Source of the DNA: Oscillospiraceae bacterium
GTDB lineage: Bacteria > Bacillota > Clostridia > Oscillospirales > Oscillospiraceae
DNA length: 5,552 nucleotides
Reading direction: 5' to 3'
Assembly: GCA_016302405.1 (NCBI GenBank)
Contig: JAEDNR010000101.1
Coordinates: 1-5,552 of the forward strand
In this document: in pieces, positions 1 to 4,751 of the stretch
Layout: every line of letters begins with the position of its first letter
Position numbering within the stretch: position 1 is the first letter of the stretch
Notes under the pieces: model-generated
Seen by the model: the letters and a program-made list of their open reading frames with translations, nothing else
Told to the model about the DNA's origin: nothing
Databases searched by the model: none
Made by a program: the position numbers and the translations under genes

Positions 1-29
1 CAGTGTGCGCTACTTTCTCGGAATGACAG
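1..29. repeat. Truncated end of a REP-like hairpin repeat
   Basis: The first bases hold a small imperfect hairpin (AGTGTGCGC then ACT), followed by CTCGGAATGACAG. The same ending, TTCGGAATGACA, closes the hairpin doublet at 3564-3675, so this looks like the right edge of another copy cut by the window boundary. Positions 30-76 that follow are T-rich, and I see no gene or clear signal there. Confidence 0.45.
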
Positions 30-76
30 TTCTTTTATTTGTGCAATTTTTCTTTCGTGAGACAGCCCCTTTTGTG

Positions 77-116
77 GTTATCGGCTTTACGCAGTAATGC
101 GGCAAATTGGGAATTT
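77..116 (+). repeat. Outer module copy A (IS-end-like sequence plus AAATTGGGAATTT)
   Basis: The copy opens with GGTTATCGGCTTTA, identical over 14 bases to the terminal repeat of the insertion sequence starting at 272. It continues with CGCAGTAATGCGG and ends with the near-palindrome AAATTGGGAATTT (104-116). The GGGAATT at 109-115 can also pair with AATTCCC at 121-127 as a short hairpin. Related copies lie at 2558-2598, 2814-2853 (inverted) and 5465-5504. No reading frame uses it. It resembles the terminal part of a small non-autonomous element. Confidence 0.6.
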
Positions 117-134
117 GTCGAATTCCCGGAAACA

Positions 135-236
135 CCTTGGCTCCCCCTGTGGGGGAGCTGTCACGGCTTAAGCCGTGACTGAGAGGGCCCTCTTAAGCCC
201 CCTTCGGGGGCACCTCTCCCAAAGGGAGAGGCATGG
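135..236. repeat. Hairpin-string element with inverted, self-pairing ends
   Basis: Five short palindromes follow one another: 140-147 pairs with 151-158 (8 bp, loop TGT), 161-178 is a perfect 18-bp palindrome, 182-193 is a perfect 12-bp palindrome, 197-202 pairs with 206-211 (6 bp, loop TTC), and 213-220 pairs with 224-231 (8 bp, loop AAA). The two outer segments, 135-160 and 211-236, are also inverted repeats of each other, matching at about 20 of 26 positions. The element is therefore a doublet of hairpins in inverted orientation. No protein is encoded. It lies between copy A and the insertion sequence. The composition suggests a mobile palindromic repeat rather than a terminator, since no T-tract follows any stem. 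Confidence 0.6.
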
Positions 237-258
237 GCAGCTTCGCCGCCAGCTCTGC

Positions 259-268
259 AAATTCCAAT
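259..268. repeat. Left copy of a 10-bp direct repeat flanking the IS
   Basis: AAATTCCAAT occurs here and again at 1273-1282, immediately outside the right end of the insertion sequence. Two bases (AC, 269-270) separate this copy from the inverted repeat. It is probably a target-site duplication. IS1595-family elements commonly make 8-bp duplications, which ATTCCAAT (261-268 and 1275-1282) would also satisfy if the termini run slightly beyond the conserved repeat. Confidence 0.6.
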
Positions 269-270
269 AC

Positions 271-304
271 AGGTTATCGGCTTTAGTAAGCACAGCACTA
301 GATG
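271..304 (+). repeat. Left terminal inverted repeat of the IS
   Basis: This segment matches the reverse complement of 1239-1272 at 30 of 34 positions, with the first 22 bases identical. It begins AGGTTATCGGCTTTAGTAAG. The same start sequence recurs in the intergenic modules at 77, 2853 (reverse) and 5465. Confidence 0.85.
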
Positions 305-370
305 TTGTAAATAGTCCGAAATATAGGACACCAAAAGATGTATACTGGCACCAAAAGGAAGGTGCCAGAA

Positions 371-1234
371 ATGTCCAAGAAGAAAGCTCTGAGTTTCAGC
401 CAGTTCATCAAACGGTTTCCCACCGAGGAATCCTGTGCGGAGTACCTGTATCAGCTCAAGTGGCCTCACGGCTATGTCTGTCCCAAGTGTGGAAGCCGCC
501 ATGGCTACGCAATCAGAGGATATGGCCGCTACCAGTGCGCTAAGTGTCACCACCAGACCTCTCTCACTGCGAAAACCATGATTCACCACAGCCATCTGCC
601 CCTGAAAAAATGGTTCTGGGCAGTCTATCTTGTGGCTTGTGATAAGCGCGGAATCTCCGCCCTGGCCCTCGCTGGCAAGATTGAAGTCTGCTATGAGACT
701 GCCTGGAATATGCTTCGCCGTATCCGTAAAGCGATGGAGAAACGGGAGGCAGACTATATGCTCAGCGGTATTGTGGAATTCGATGATTCCTATTTTGGTG
801 CAAAAATGCAAGGGAAAAGAGGCCGTGGGGCTGGAAATCAAGGGGTATTTGTTGCAGTTTCTAAGGACAGCGAGGGACATCCTGCATACCTGAAAATGCA
901 TATCACTGATAACATCAAAAAGCCAGCGGTTCGTGAATTCATCACGAAGAACATTACTCCCGGCTCCACCGTTCAGACGGACGCATATAAAAGCTATCGT
1001 GAGCCGCTGTCGGAAGGATACACCCACGAGTATGAGGTATTCAATCCCGACAGCGAGATGCTCAAATGGCTGCATAGGATTATTGGCAATGCAAAAGCGT
1101 TCATCAACGGCACCTATCACGGAACCAGCACCAAGCATATGCAGATGTACTTGAGTGAGTTCTGCTACCGCTTCAACCGGAGATCCTTCAAGGGTGGTAT
1201 CTTCGACCGGCTTTTGGTCGCTATCGTGGGGTAA
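371..1234 (+). CDS. IS1595-family (ISXO2-like) DDE transposase
   Basis: The protein catalyses cut-and-paste or copy-paste movement of the surrounding element by binding its inverted repeats. It has 287 residues, which is full length for the family. An N-terminal zinc ribbon has cysteines C37, C40 (CPKC), C56 and C59 (CAKC). The ISXO2-type catalytic domain then covers roughly residues 130-275. The first catalytic aspartate is in VEFDDSYFG (D138 or D139) and the second is D204 in QTDAYKSY. The family-typical C-terminal block HRIIGNAKAFINGTYHG (about 235-251) and YLSEFCYRFNRR (260-271) follows. I chose the ATG at 371 because AAGGAAGG lies 8 bases upstream. An in-frame ATG at 338 would add 11 residues but has no comparable ribosome site. 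The gene ends in TAA just inside the right inverted repeat. No frameshift or missing key residue is visible. Confidence 0.93.
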   Translation: MSKKKALSFSQFIKRFPTEESCAEYLYQLKWPHGYVCPKCGSRHGYAIRGYGRYQCAKCHHQTSLTAKTMIHHSHLPLKKWFWAVYLVACDKRGISALALAGKIEVCYETAWNMLRRIRKAMEKREADYMLSGIVEFDDSYFGAKMQGKRGRGAGNQGVFVAVSKDSEGHPAYLKMHITDNIKKPAVREFITKNITPGSTVQTDAYKSYREPLSEGYTHEYEVFNPDSEMLKWLHRIIGNAKAFINGTYHGTSTKHMQMYLSEFCYRFNRRSFKGGIFDRLLVAIVG

Positions 1235-1238
1235 TCTA

Positions 1239-1272
1239 TATCTTGTGGTATGCTTACTAAAGCCGATAACCT
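1239..1272 (-). repeat. Right terminal inverted repeat of the IS
   Basis: This is the reverse complement of the left end, with the outermost 22 bases identical and divergence only toward the inside. It begins 4 bases after the transposase stop codon. Confidence 0.85.
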
Positions 1273-1305
1273 AAATTCCAATTTGTTGAACCATAAAACG
1301 ATACC
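1273..1305 (-). repeat. Right flanking direct repeat and degraded inverted outer module
   Basis: The first 10 bases (AAATTCCAAT) repeat the sequence left of the IS. They are part of AAATTCCAATTT (1273-1284), the same near-palindrome found at 2814-2825. About 10 bases further on, AAAACGATACC (1295-1305) resembles the AAAGCCGATAGCC end at 2841-2853. The segment may therefore be the inverted partner of copy A (77-116), with the IS inserted at its inner edge. The match is weak outside the AAATTCCAATTT core. Confidence 0.4.
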
Positions 1306-1342
1306 GAACGGGTGGTGCTGCACGCAGTGAATCAAAATCCTA

Positions 1343-1363
1343 ATGATTGCCGGTGGCAATCAT
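1343..1363 (-). terminator. Hairpin downstream of the glycosyltransferase gene, possible terminator
   Basis: ATGATTGCC (1343-1351) and GGCAATCAT (1355-1363) form a perfect 9-bp stem with a 3-base loop. It lies 25 bases beyond the stop codon of the - strand glycosyltransferase gene. Read on the - strand, the stem is followed by TTAGGATTTTGATT, a T-rich but interrupted stretch, so terminator function is plausible but weak. The stem bases (ATTGCC/GGCAAT) also recall the REP-like hairpins elsewhere in the window, so it may be a repeat remnant instead. Confidence 0.4.
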
Positions 1364-1388
1364 ACCTAAATTAAAAGGGTGAAAACGA

Positions 1389-2525
1389 TTACAGACCAGG
1401 TTCGTCACGACTTGGGTCCGGGCCCTGCCCGGCGGCCAGGTCGCAGATTCTTTGGGCGGCGTCCTTGGGGATGACCCGGCGCTGGTTTTCCATCATCCGC
1501 TCCCAATGGGCCGGGCTATCCAGAAGGCTCAGCACCCTTTGCAGGTCCCTTTCGTTGGGCTCCACCGCCTCCGCCATGCCTGTCTCGGTATAAAACCGGC
1601 GGTTTCGGGTCTCGCAGCCGGGGATAGGCGGCAGCAGCGCCAGAGGTACCTCCATCACCGCCGCCTCGGTGGTGGAAAGGCCCCCGGGCTTTGTAAAGTA
1701 CAGGTCGCAGGCCCGGAGGTATTCCGCCATCCGGTCCGTCTGACCCAGCAGACGCACCTGGGAGCCGTAGCGCTTTTCCAGATGCCCCAGCACGGAGGTG
1801 TTGTTTCCGCAGATGACGATGGGAGAAAAGTCCGTCCCCTTTGTAATATCGCACAGCAGGCCCAGGGCTTTTTCCAGCTTCCCAGCACCGATGCTGCCCC
1901 CGGATACCAGCAGGTACCGTTTCTCCTGGTCCAGCCCCAGGGCCGCCTTCGCCTGCTGCCTGGATTGTCTTTCCCGGAAGCCCTTCCGGACCGGGATGCC
2001 CAGAGGATAGATTCGGTCCTCCGGGATGCCCCTGGTTGTAAAATCCCCAATGAGTTCCTTTGCTGGGATCACATAGGCGTCACAGACGCATTCCTCCATA
2101 AAGGGAATGCAGGTATAGTCGGTGGTAATGAAAATGGTTTTGGGCACCGGGGTGCCGTGGAGGCGCAGGTAGGTCAGAATCTCCGCCGGAAAGAGATGGC
2201 TCATAACAATGGCGTCCACAGGGTTTTCCGCCAGGTAAGCGGCCAGGGCATAGGATGCGTGGCTGTTGGCATAGTACACAGGAGACCGCCAGGGGAGCCT
2301 GCGGTAGGCGTTTCCCAGATCGTAGATGGCGCCGAAGGCCCCGGGCACTGTCTGGGCCAGGGAAATGTAGGCGTTGTCCACCCGCCCGGCCACTTTCCGG
2401 CCGCACAGTTCCAGCGGGTTCAGCATGGTAACGCTGTGCCCCCGGCTGAGCATTTCTTCTTTTACCGCGGCGGCGGCGGAATTGTGCCCCCCGCCGGTGC
2501 CGCAGGATAATACCAGGATATTCAC
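1389..2525 (-). CDS. MGDG-synthase/UgtP-type glycosyltransferase (GT28)
   Basis: Family members transfer glucose or galactose from a UDP-sugar to diacylglycerol at the inner face of the membrane, making glycolipids and, in Firmicutes, lipoteichoic acid anchors. With the GTG start the protein has 378 residues, normal for the family. An N-terminal MGDG-synthase domain carries the glycine-rich acceptor-side loop CGTGGGHNSAA (about 8-18), and HLFPAEIL follows at about 110-117. The C-terminal GT28 domain has VSGGSIGAGKLEKAL (207-221), GQTDRMAEYLRACDLY (261-276) and the nucleotide-sugar motif KPGGLSTTEA (279-288), then PPIPGCETRN. No signal peptide or transmembrane helix is seen, which fits a peripheral enzyme. 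GTG at 2525 is preferred because AGAGGG lies 8 bases upstream and NILVLSCGTGGGHN is the usual family N-terminus. An upstream ATG would add 31 residues translated from repeat DNA. The sugar and the number of additions cannot be read from sequence. It lies downstream of a plsY-like gene on the same strand. Confidence 0.88.
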   Translation of the reverse strand: MNILVLSCGTGGGHNSAAAAVKEEMLSRGHSVTMLNPLELCGRKVAGRVDNAYISLAQTVPGAFGAIYDLGNAYRRLPWRSPVYYANSHASYALAAYLAENPVDAIVMSHLFPAEILTYLRLHGTPVPKTIFITTDYTCIPFMEECVCDAYVIPAKELIGDFTTRGIPEDRIYPLGIPVRKGFRERQSRQQAKAALGLDQEKRYLLVSGGSIGAGKLEKALGLLCDITKGTDFSPIVICGNNTSVLGHLEKRYGSQVRLLGQTDRMAEYLRACDLYFTKPGGLSTTEAAVMEVPLALLPPIPGCETRNRRFYTETGMAEAVEPNERDLQRVLSLLDSPAHWERMMENQRRVIPKDAAQRICDLAAGQGPDPSRDEPGL

Positions 2526-2533
2526 TTCGTTTT

Positions 2534-2539
2534 CCCTCT
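2534..2539 (-). promoter_or_regulatory. Ribosome binding site fixing the GTG start
   Basis: On the - strand this reads AGAGGG, 8 bases before the GTG at 2525. It decides between that start and an ATG at 2618, which would extend the protein through the intergenic repeat module. Confidence 0.65.
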
Positions 2540-2557
2540 TTGATTCAGTTTGGTTAC

Positions 2558-2598
2558 GGCTGTCGGTTGAAAACAGCGGATAGGAAAATTGGGAATTT
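2558..2598 (+). repeat. Outer module copy D
   Basis: The sequence runs GGCTGTCGGTTGAAAACAGC and ends in AAATTGGGAATTT (2586-2598). It is the most diverged + orientation copy of the module also seen at 77-116 and 5465-5504. The core near-palindrome is identical in all three. Confidence 0.5.
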
Positions 2599-2630
2599 GC
2601 AGAGGGCTGCCAGGACATCGAACAACACTG

Positions 2631-2802
2631 TCATTGCGAACCAGCGCGCACGCTGGTGTGGCAATCTCCATCGAATTTCAGGTAGCTTATCGTCATACAG
2701 ACTGATCTAACGTGCCGTTTTCCGGTGCCCATCCACGAGAAGTGGTACTTCTATCCGGGGGATTGCCACACCAGTGACGTCGGTCACTGGTTCGCAATGA
2801 CC
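2631..2802. repeat. REPIN-like inverted hairpin doublet 1
   Basis: The left hairpin (2633-2665) pairs ATTGC with GCAAT and ACCAGCG with CGCTGGT around loop CGCA. The right hairpin (2762-2798) pairs ATTGC with GCAAT and ACCAGTGAC with GTCACTGGT around loop GTCG. The two are inverted relative to each other, so the whole 172 bp can also fold as one long cruciform. The spacer contains a further small hairpin, AGAAGT/ACTTCT (2738-2752). The architecture matches REPINs, that is inverted REP pairs, which in other bacteria are copied by RAYT-type transposases. No such transposase is in the window. Confidence 0.7.
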
Positions 2803-2813
2803 GGGAATTCGAT

Positions 2814-2853
2814 AAATTCCAATTTATCTGTTCGCTGCGGAAAGCCGATAGCC
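2814..2853 (-). repeat. Outer module copy E, inverted
   Basis: Read on the - strand this gives GGCTATCGGCTTTCCGCAGC, then AAATTGGAATTT, one G shorter in the core than copies A, D and F. Beyond the core, both this copy and copy A continue with a TCGAATTCCCGG block (here 2801-2812, reverse). The shared module is therefore longer than the palindrome, and it then switches to different cargo. Confidence 0.6.
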
Positions 2854-2872
2854 TGAAGTTTGGTATGTGCTG

Positions 2873-3475
2873 TCAGAACAGCCGGACAAGCAGGCCCTCT
2901 CTCGGCTCCTTGCTCATATGCATGCGCAGGCAGACGATGGAGGTGATCAGCAGAAACCCCAGGATGATTTCCGGCCTTTGCCCCGTGAGAAGCATGCAGA
3001 CAAGCGTCAGCAGGTAGGAGAAAATGGTTCTCTGGAAATGGGGCGTGATGCGGATGACCAGAGAAAACAGGAGAAAGGCTCCGATAAAAAGTGCCAGGGG
3101 CTGCCACACCGGCAGCAGGCCAAGCAGGCACCCAAAGGTGACGGCGATTCCCTTTCCCCCCTGAAAACGGTAAAACACAGGAAAAGCGTGGCCGAATACC
3201 GGGGCCGCCGCGACCAGGGCCAGAGCCAGGGTGGGGGAGCCGGAAGCGCCCCGCAGGTAAAGCCAGACGGGGACAAAGCCTTTTATGAGATCACCCAGCA
3301 GGGTCCCTGCGCCGCACCAGAAGCCGCCGTAAGTAAAGGCGTTTGCCGTGCCGGGATTGCGGTCCTTGCTCCGGTCATAAATATTGTCCTTCCCCAGCAG
3401 TCTGGAGAAAACCCGGGCATAGAGCACGCTGCCTGACAGATAGCCCAGGATCATATATTCGATCATCCGTATCAT
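2873..3475 (-). CDS. PlsY-like membrane acyltransferase (divergent)
   Basis: Classical PlsY transfers an acyl group from acyl-phosphate to glycerol-3-phosphate, the first step of phospholipid synthesis, in the membrane. This 200-residue protein has the PlsY length and hydrophobic pattern: segments near 5-26, 53-76, 83-100, 112-140 and 152-185. It has GYLSGSVLYARVFSRL (11-26) and GHAFPVFYRFQGGKGIAVTF (95-114), close to the second PlsY motif. It departs from the family in two places. The usual GSGNxGATN block reads KDRNPGTANAF (37-47), and the C-terminal RHRxNIxRLxxGTE motif is absent, replaced by a short tail ending at residue 200. This looks like a clostridial paralogue rather than the housekeeping enzyme, so the substrate is uncertain. 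The ATG at 3475 has AGGAGA 7 bases upstream. A second ATG (residue 4) is possible but less well placed. The glycosyltransferase gene follows after a 347-bp repeat-filled gap. Confidence 0.8.
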   Translation of the reverse strand: MIRMIEYMILGYLSGSVLYARVFSRLLGKDNIYDRSKDRNPGTANAFTYGGFWCGAGTLLGDLIKGFVPVWLYLRGASGSPTLALALVAAAPVFGHAFPVFYRFQGGKGIAVTFGCLLGLLPVWQPLALFIGAFLLFSLVIRITPHFQRTIFSYLLTLVCMLLTGQRPEIILGFLLITSIVCLRMHMSKEPREGLLVRLF

Positions 3476-3482
3476 ATTTCTG

Positions 3483-3488
3483 TCTCCT
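3483..3488 (-). promoter_or_regulatory. Ribosome binding site of the plsY-like gene
   Basis: On the - strand this reads AGGAGA, 7 bases before ATG 3475, and it supports that start over the ATG at 3466. Confidence 0.65.
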
Positions 3489-3563
3489 GTATCGGTTTAT
3501 GGTGTGCGGACGGATGGACCGGGCGCCATCGAATTCTAAGGTCATTGCCAACCCGGCTTCCCG

Positions 3564-3675
3564 GTCATTGCGAGCCAGTTCTCTTTCCTGGCGTGGCAAT
3601 CCCCATCTTGAGAAGTACACGGTCTCAATGACAATGGAGATTCCCACACCAGTCTTCGGACTGGTTCGGAATGAC
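3564..3675. repeat. REPIN-like inverted hairpin doublet 2
   Basis: The left hairpin (3567-3600) starts ATTGCGAGCCAG and ends CTGGCGTGGCAAT. The right hairpin (3640-3672) pairs ATTCC with GGAAT and ACCAGTC with GACTGGT around a TTCG loop. They are inverted and separated by about 40 bases, shorter than in the copy at 2631-2802. Both spacers contain GAGAAGT. A shortened extra start, GGTCATTGCC (3540-3549), lies just to the left. The element fills much of the 238-bp gap between the kinase and the plsY-like gene. I found no convincing promoter for the plsY-like gene in the rest of the gap. Confidence 0.68.
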
Positions 3676-3713
3676 ACGAAAATTGAAGCGCAGCCTGCTG
3701 TACGAGTCCATTG

Positions 3714-4751
3714 TCAATTACCAGGATATAGGGTCACCGTGAACCGGCAGCCACCCCCGGGGAGATTCTCCGCCTGGATTTCCCCGCCGGAAAGCTTCAG
3801 AATCTGCTTGACCAGGGCCAGCCCCAGGCCGTTGCCCTCCTGCTCATGGGAGCTTTCGCTCTGGAAGAAACGGTCAAAGATGTGCTTTTTATCTTCCTCC
3901 CGGATCCCCGGGCCGTTGTCGTCAATGGTAAAAAGGATGTGATCTCCCTCCCGGACAAGCTTCATGCGGATGAAGCCGCCCTGGGGGTCGAATTTAATAG
4001 CGTTGCTTAAAAGGTTGTTCCACACATGAAGCAGCAGGCTCTCGTTGCCGAAATACTCGATGCTTTCCAGGTCCACATCGAATTCGATCTCCTTTTTATC
4101 CCATGCGGCCTCCTGGGAGACGATGGCCTGCCGGATCTGCTCGTCCAGGCGGAACCGGGTCTGCTTTTTCTGGATGGTCTGGTTGTCCACCTTGGACAGC
4201 AGCAGGATATTCTCCACCAGCTTGGAAAGCCGCCGCACATTAAAAAGGATCTTGTCCACATAATTGTGCCCTTCCCCGTCGGAAGCATACCCTTCCCCCT
4301 GCAGCAGCATGGCGTAGCCCTCGATGGCGGTGATGGGGGTTTTGAACTCGTGGGACACGTTGGTGACAAAATCCGTCTGCAGGATCTCCGTTGCCCCCAG
4401 CTCTTTGGCCATGATATTGAAATTCTTGTTGATCTCCCGAATCTCCCGGAAACGGCTCCCCTCGTCCAGCCGCACGTCAAAGTTGCCTCCGGCCACCTGC
4501 CGCATGGCCTCTCCCAGCTTGACAATGGGGTTAAAGAGCCATTTGCCCAGGTAGTGAGCCACAGCGCCGCCCACGATGACGCTGAGGAAGAAGACCCAGA
4601 CGGTCTCTGAAAGGTTGAAGCTGATGCCGAAGCAGTAGTGCAGCAGCACCCCGGCGCCCCAGGAAAGGGCATACATCAGGGAGATTTCCGCCATGATCAG
4701 CAGGCTCAGGGCAAGCTGCATGGAAAGCCGGGCAGGTTTTTTGATCTTCAT
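3714..4751 (-). CDS. Two-component sensor histidine kinase, short-loop two-TM type
   Basis: This membrane kinase autophosphorylates on histidine and passes the phosphate to its partner regulator, encoded just upstream. It has 345 residues. Two membrane helices (about 11-40 and 51-70) are joined by only some 10 external residues, followed by a HAMP linker (about 68-120). The dimerisation domain has the phospho-acceptor in NVSHEFKTPITAIEGY (H134). The ATPase domain shows the N box NNLLSNAIKF (245-254), G1 DDNGPGI (277-283), the F box FDRFFQ and G2 GNGLGLALV (306-314). All catalytic boxes are intact. The tiny external loop resembles intramembrane-sensing kinases, which respond through the membrane or a partner protein; no such partner is encoded here. 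The ATG at 4751 overlaps the regulator stop in ATGA, with AAGGTGG 7 bases upstream. The signal is unknown. Confidence 0.93.
   Translation of the reverse strand: MKIKKPARLSMQLALSLLIMAEISLMYALSWGAGVLLHYCFGISFNLSETVWVFFLSVIVGGAVAHYLGKWLFNPIVKLGEAMRQVAGGNFDVRLDEGSRFREIREINKNFNIMAKELGATEILQTDFVTNVSHEFKTPITAIEGYAMLLQGEGYASDGEGHNYVDKILFNVRRLSKLVENILLLSKVDNQTIQKKQTRFRLDEQIRQAIVSQEAAWDKKEIEFDVDLESIEYFGNESLLLHVWNNLLSNAIKFDPQGGFIRMKLVREGDHILFTIDDNGPGIREEDKKHIFDRFFQSESSHEQEGNGLGLALVKQILKLSGGEIQAENLPGGGCRFTVTLYPGN

Larger units (their letters stand above)
271..1272 (+). mobile_element. Complete IS1595-family insertion sequence, about 1.0 kb
   Basis: Imperfect 34-bp terminal inverted repeats (271-304 and 1239-1272) enclose one transposase gene that fills most of the element. 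The outer 22 bases of the repeats are identical, and 30 of 34 match overall. A short direct repeat, AAATTCCAAT, sits on both flanks. The size, single orf and transposase type fit the IS1595 family. The transposase frame is intact and the ends are well preserved, so the copy is probably recent and may be active. The element has visibly lower GC than the host genes to its right. It sits in a stretch already rich in repeats and disrupts no recognisable gene. The exact termini are uncertain by two or three bases. Confidence 0.88.
2558..2853. mobile_element. Putative MITE-like composite repeat with a hairpin doublet inside
   Basis: The ends are related inverted sequences. The left end starts GGCTGTCGGTT and the right end, read backwards, starts GGCTATCGGCTTT. 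Each is followed after about 20-25 bases by AAATTGGGAATTT (2586-2598) or its shorter inverted form AAATTCCAATTT (2814-2825). Between them lies the REPIN-like doublet 2631-2802. The whole is about 296 bp, has no coding capacity and fills nearly all of the gap between the plsY-like and glycosyltransferase genes. Calling it a mobile unit is inference; no target duplication is obvious. Confidence 0.45.

Noticed and set aside
135..236. Rho-independent terminator or riboswitch.
   Set aside because: Stems are strong but no T-tract follows, no upstream gene points into it, and the inverted ends fit a repeat element better.
161..1138. Long - strand open frame (325 codons) antisense to the transposase.
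   Set aside because: It runs through the hairpin string and inverted repeat and has no family resemblance or ribosome site. The + strand transposase explains the region completely.
1452..2510. Long + strand open frame (352 codons) opposite the glycosyltransferase.
   Set aside because: It mirrors the codon bias of the GC-rich - strand gene, and its translation shows no recognisable motif. The other frame has clear MGDG-synthase and GT28 motifs.
2526..2618. N-terminal extension of the glycosyltransferase from an upstream ATG.
   Set aside because: The added 31 residues come from the intergenic repeat module, and the GTG at 2525 has its own ribosome site and the family N-terminus.
3375..3677. 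Open frames on both strands across the gap between the kinase and plsY-like genes.
   Set aside because: They consist mostly of hairpin-doublet sequence plus a slice of the plsY-like gene, with no coding motifs.
4026..4610. + strand open frame opposite the kinase.
   Set aside because: It is antisense to intact HAMP, HisKA and ATPase coding sequence and is a composition artefact.
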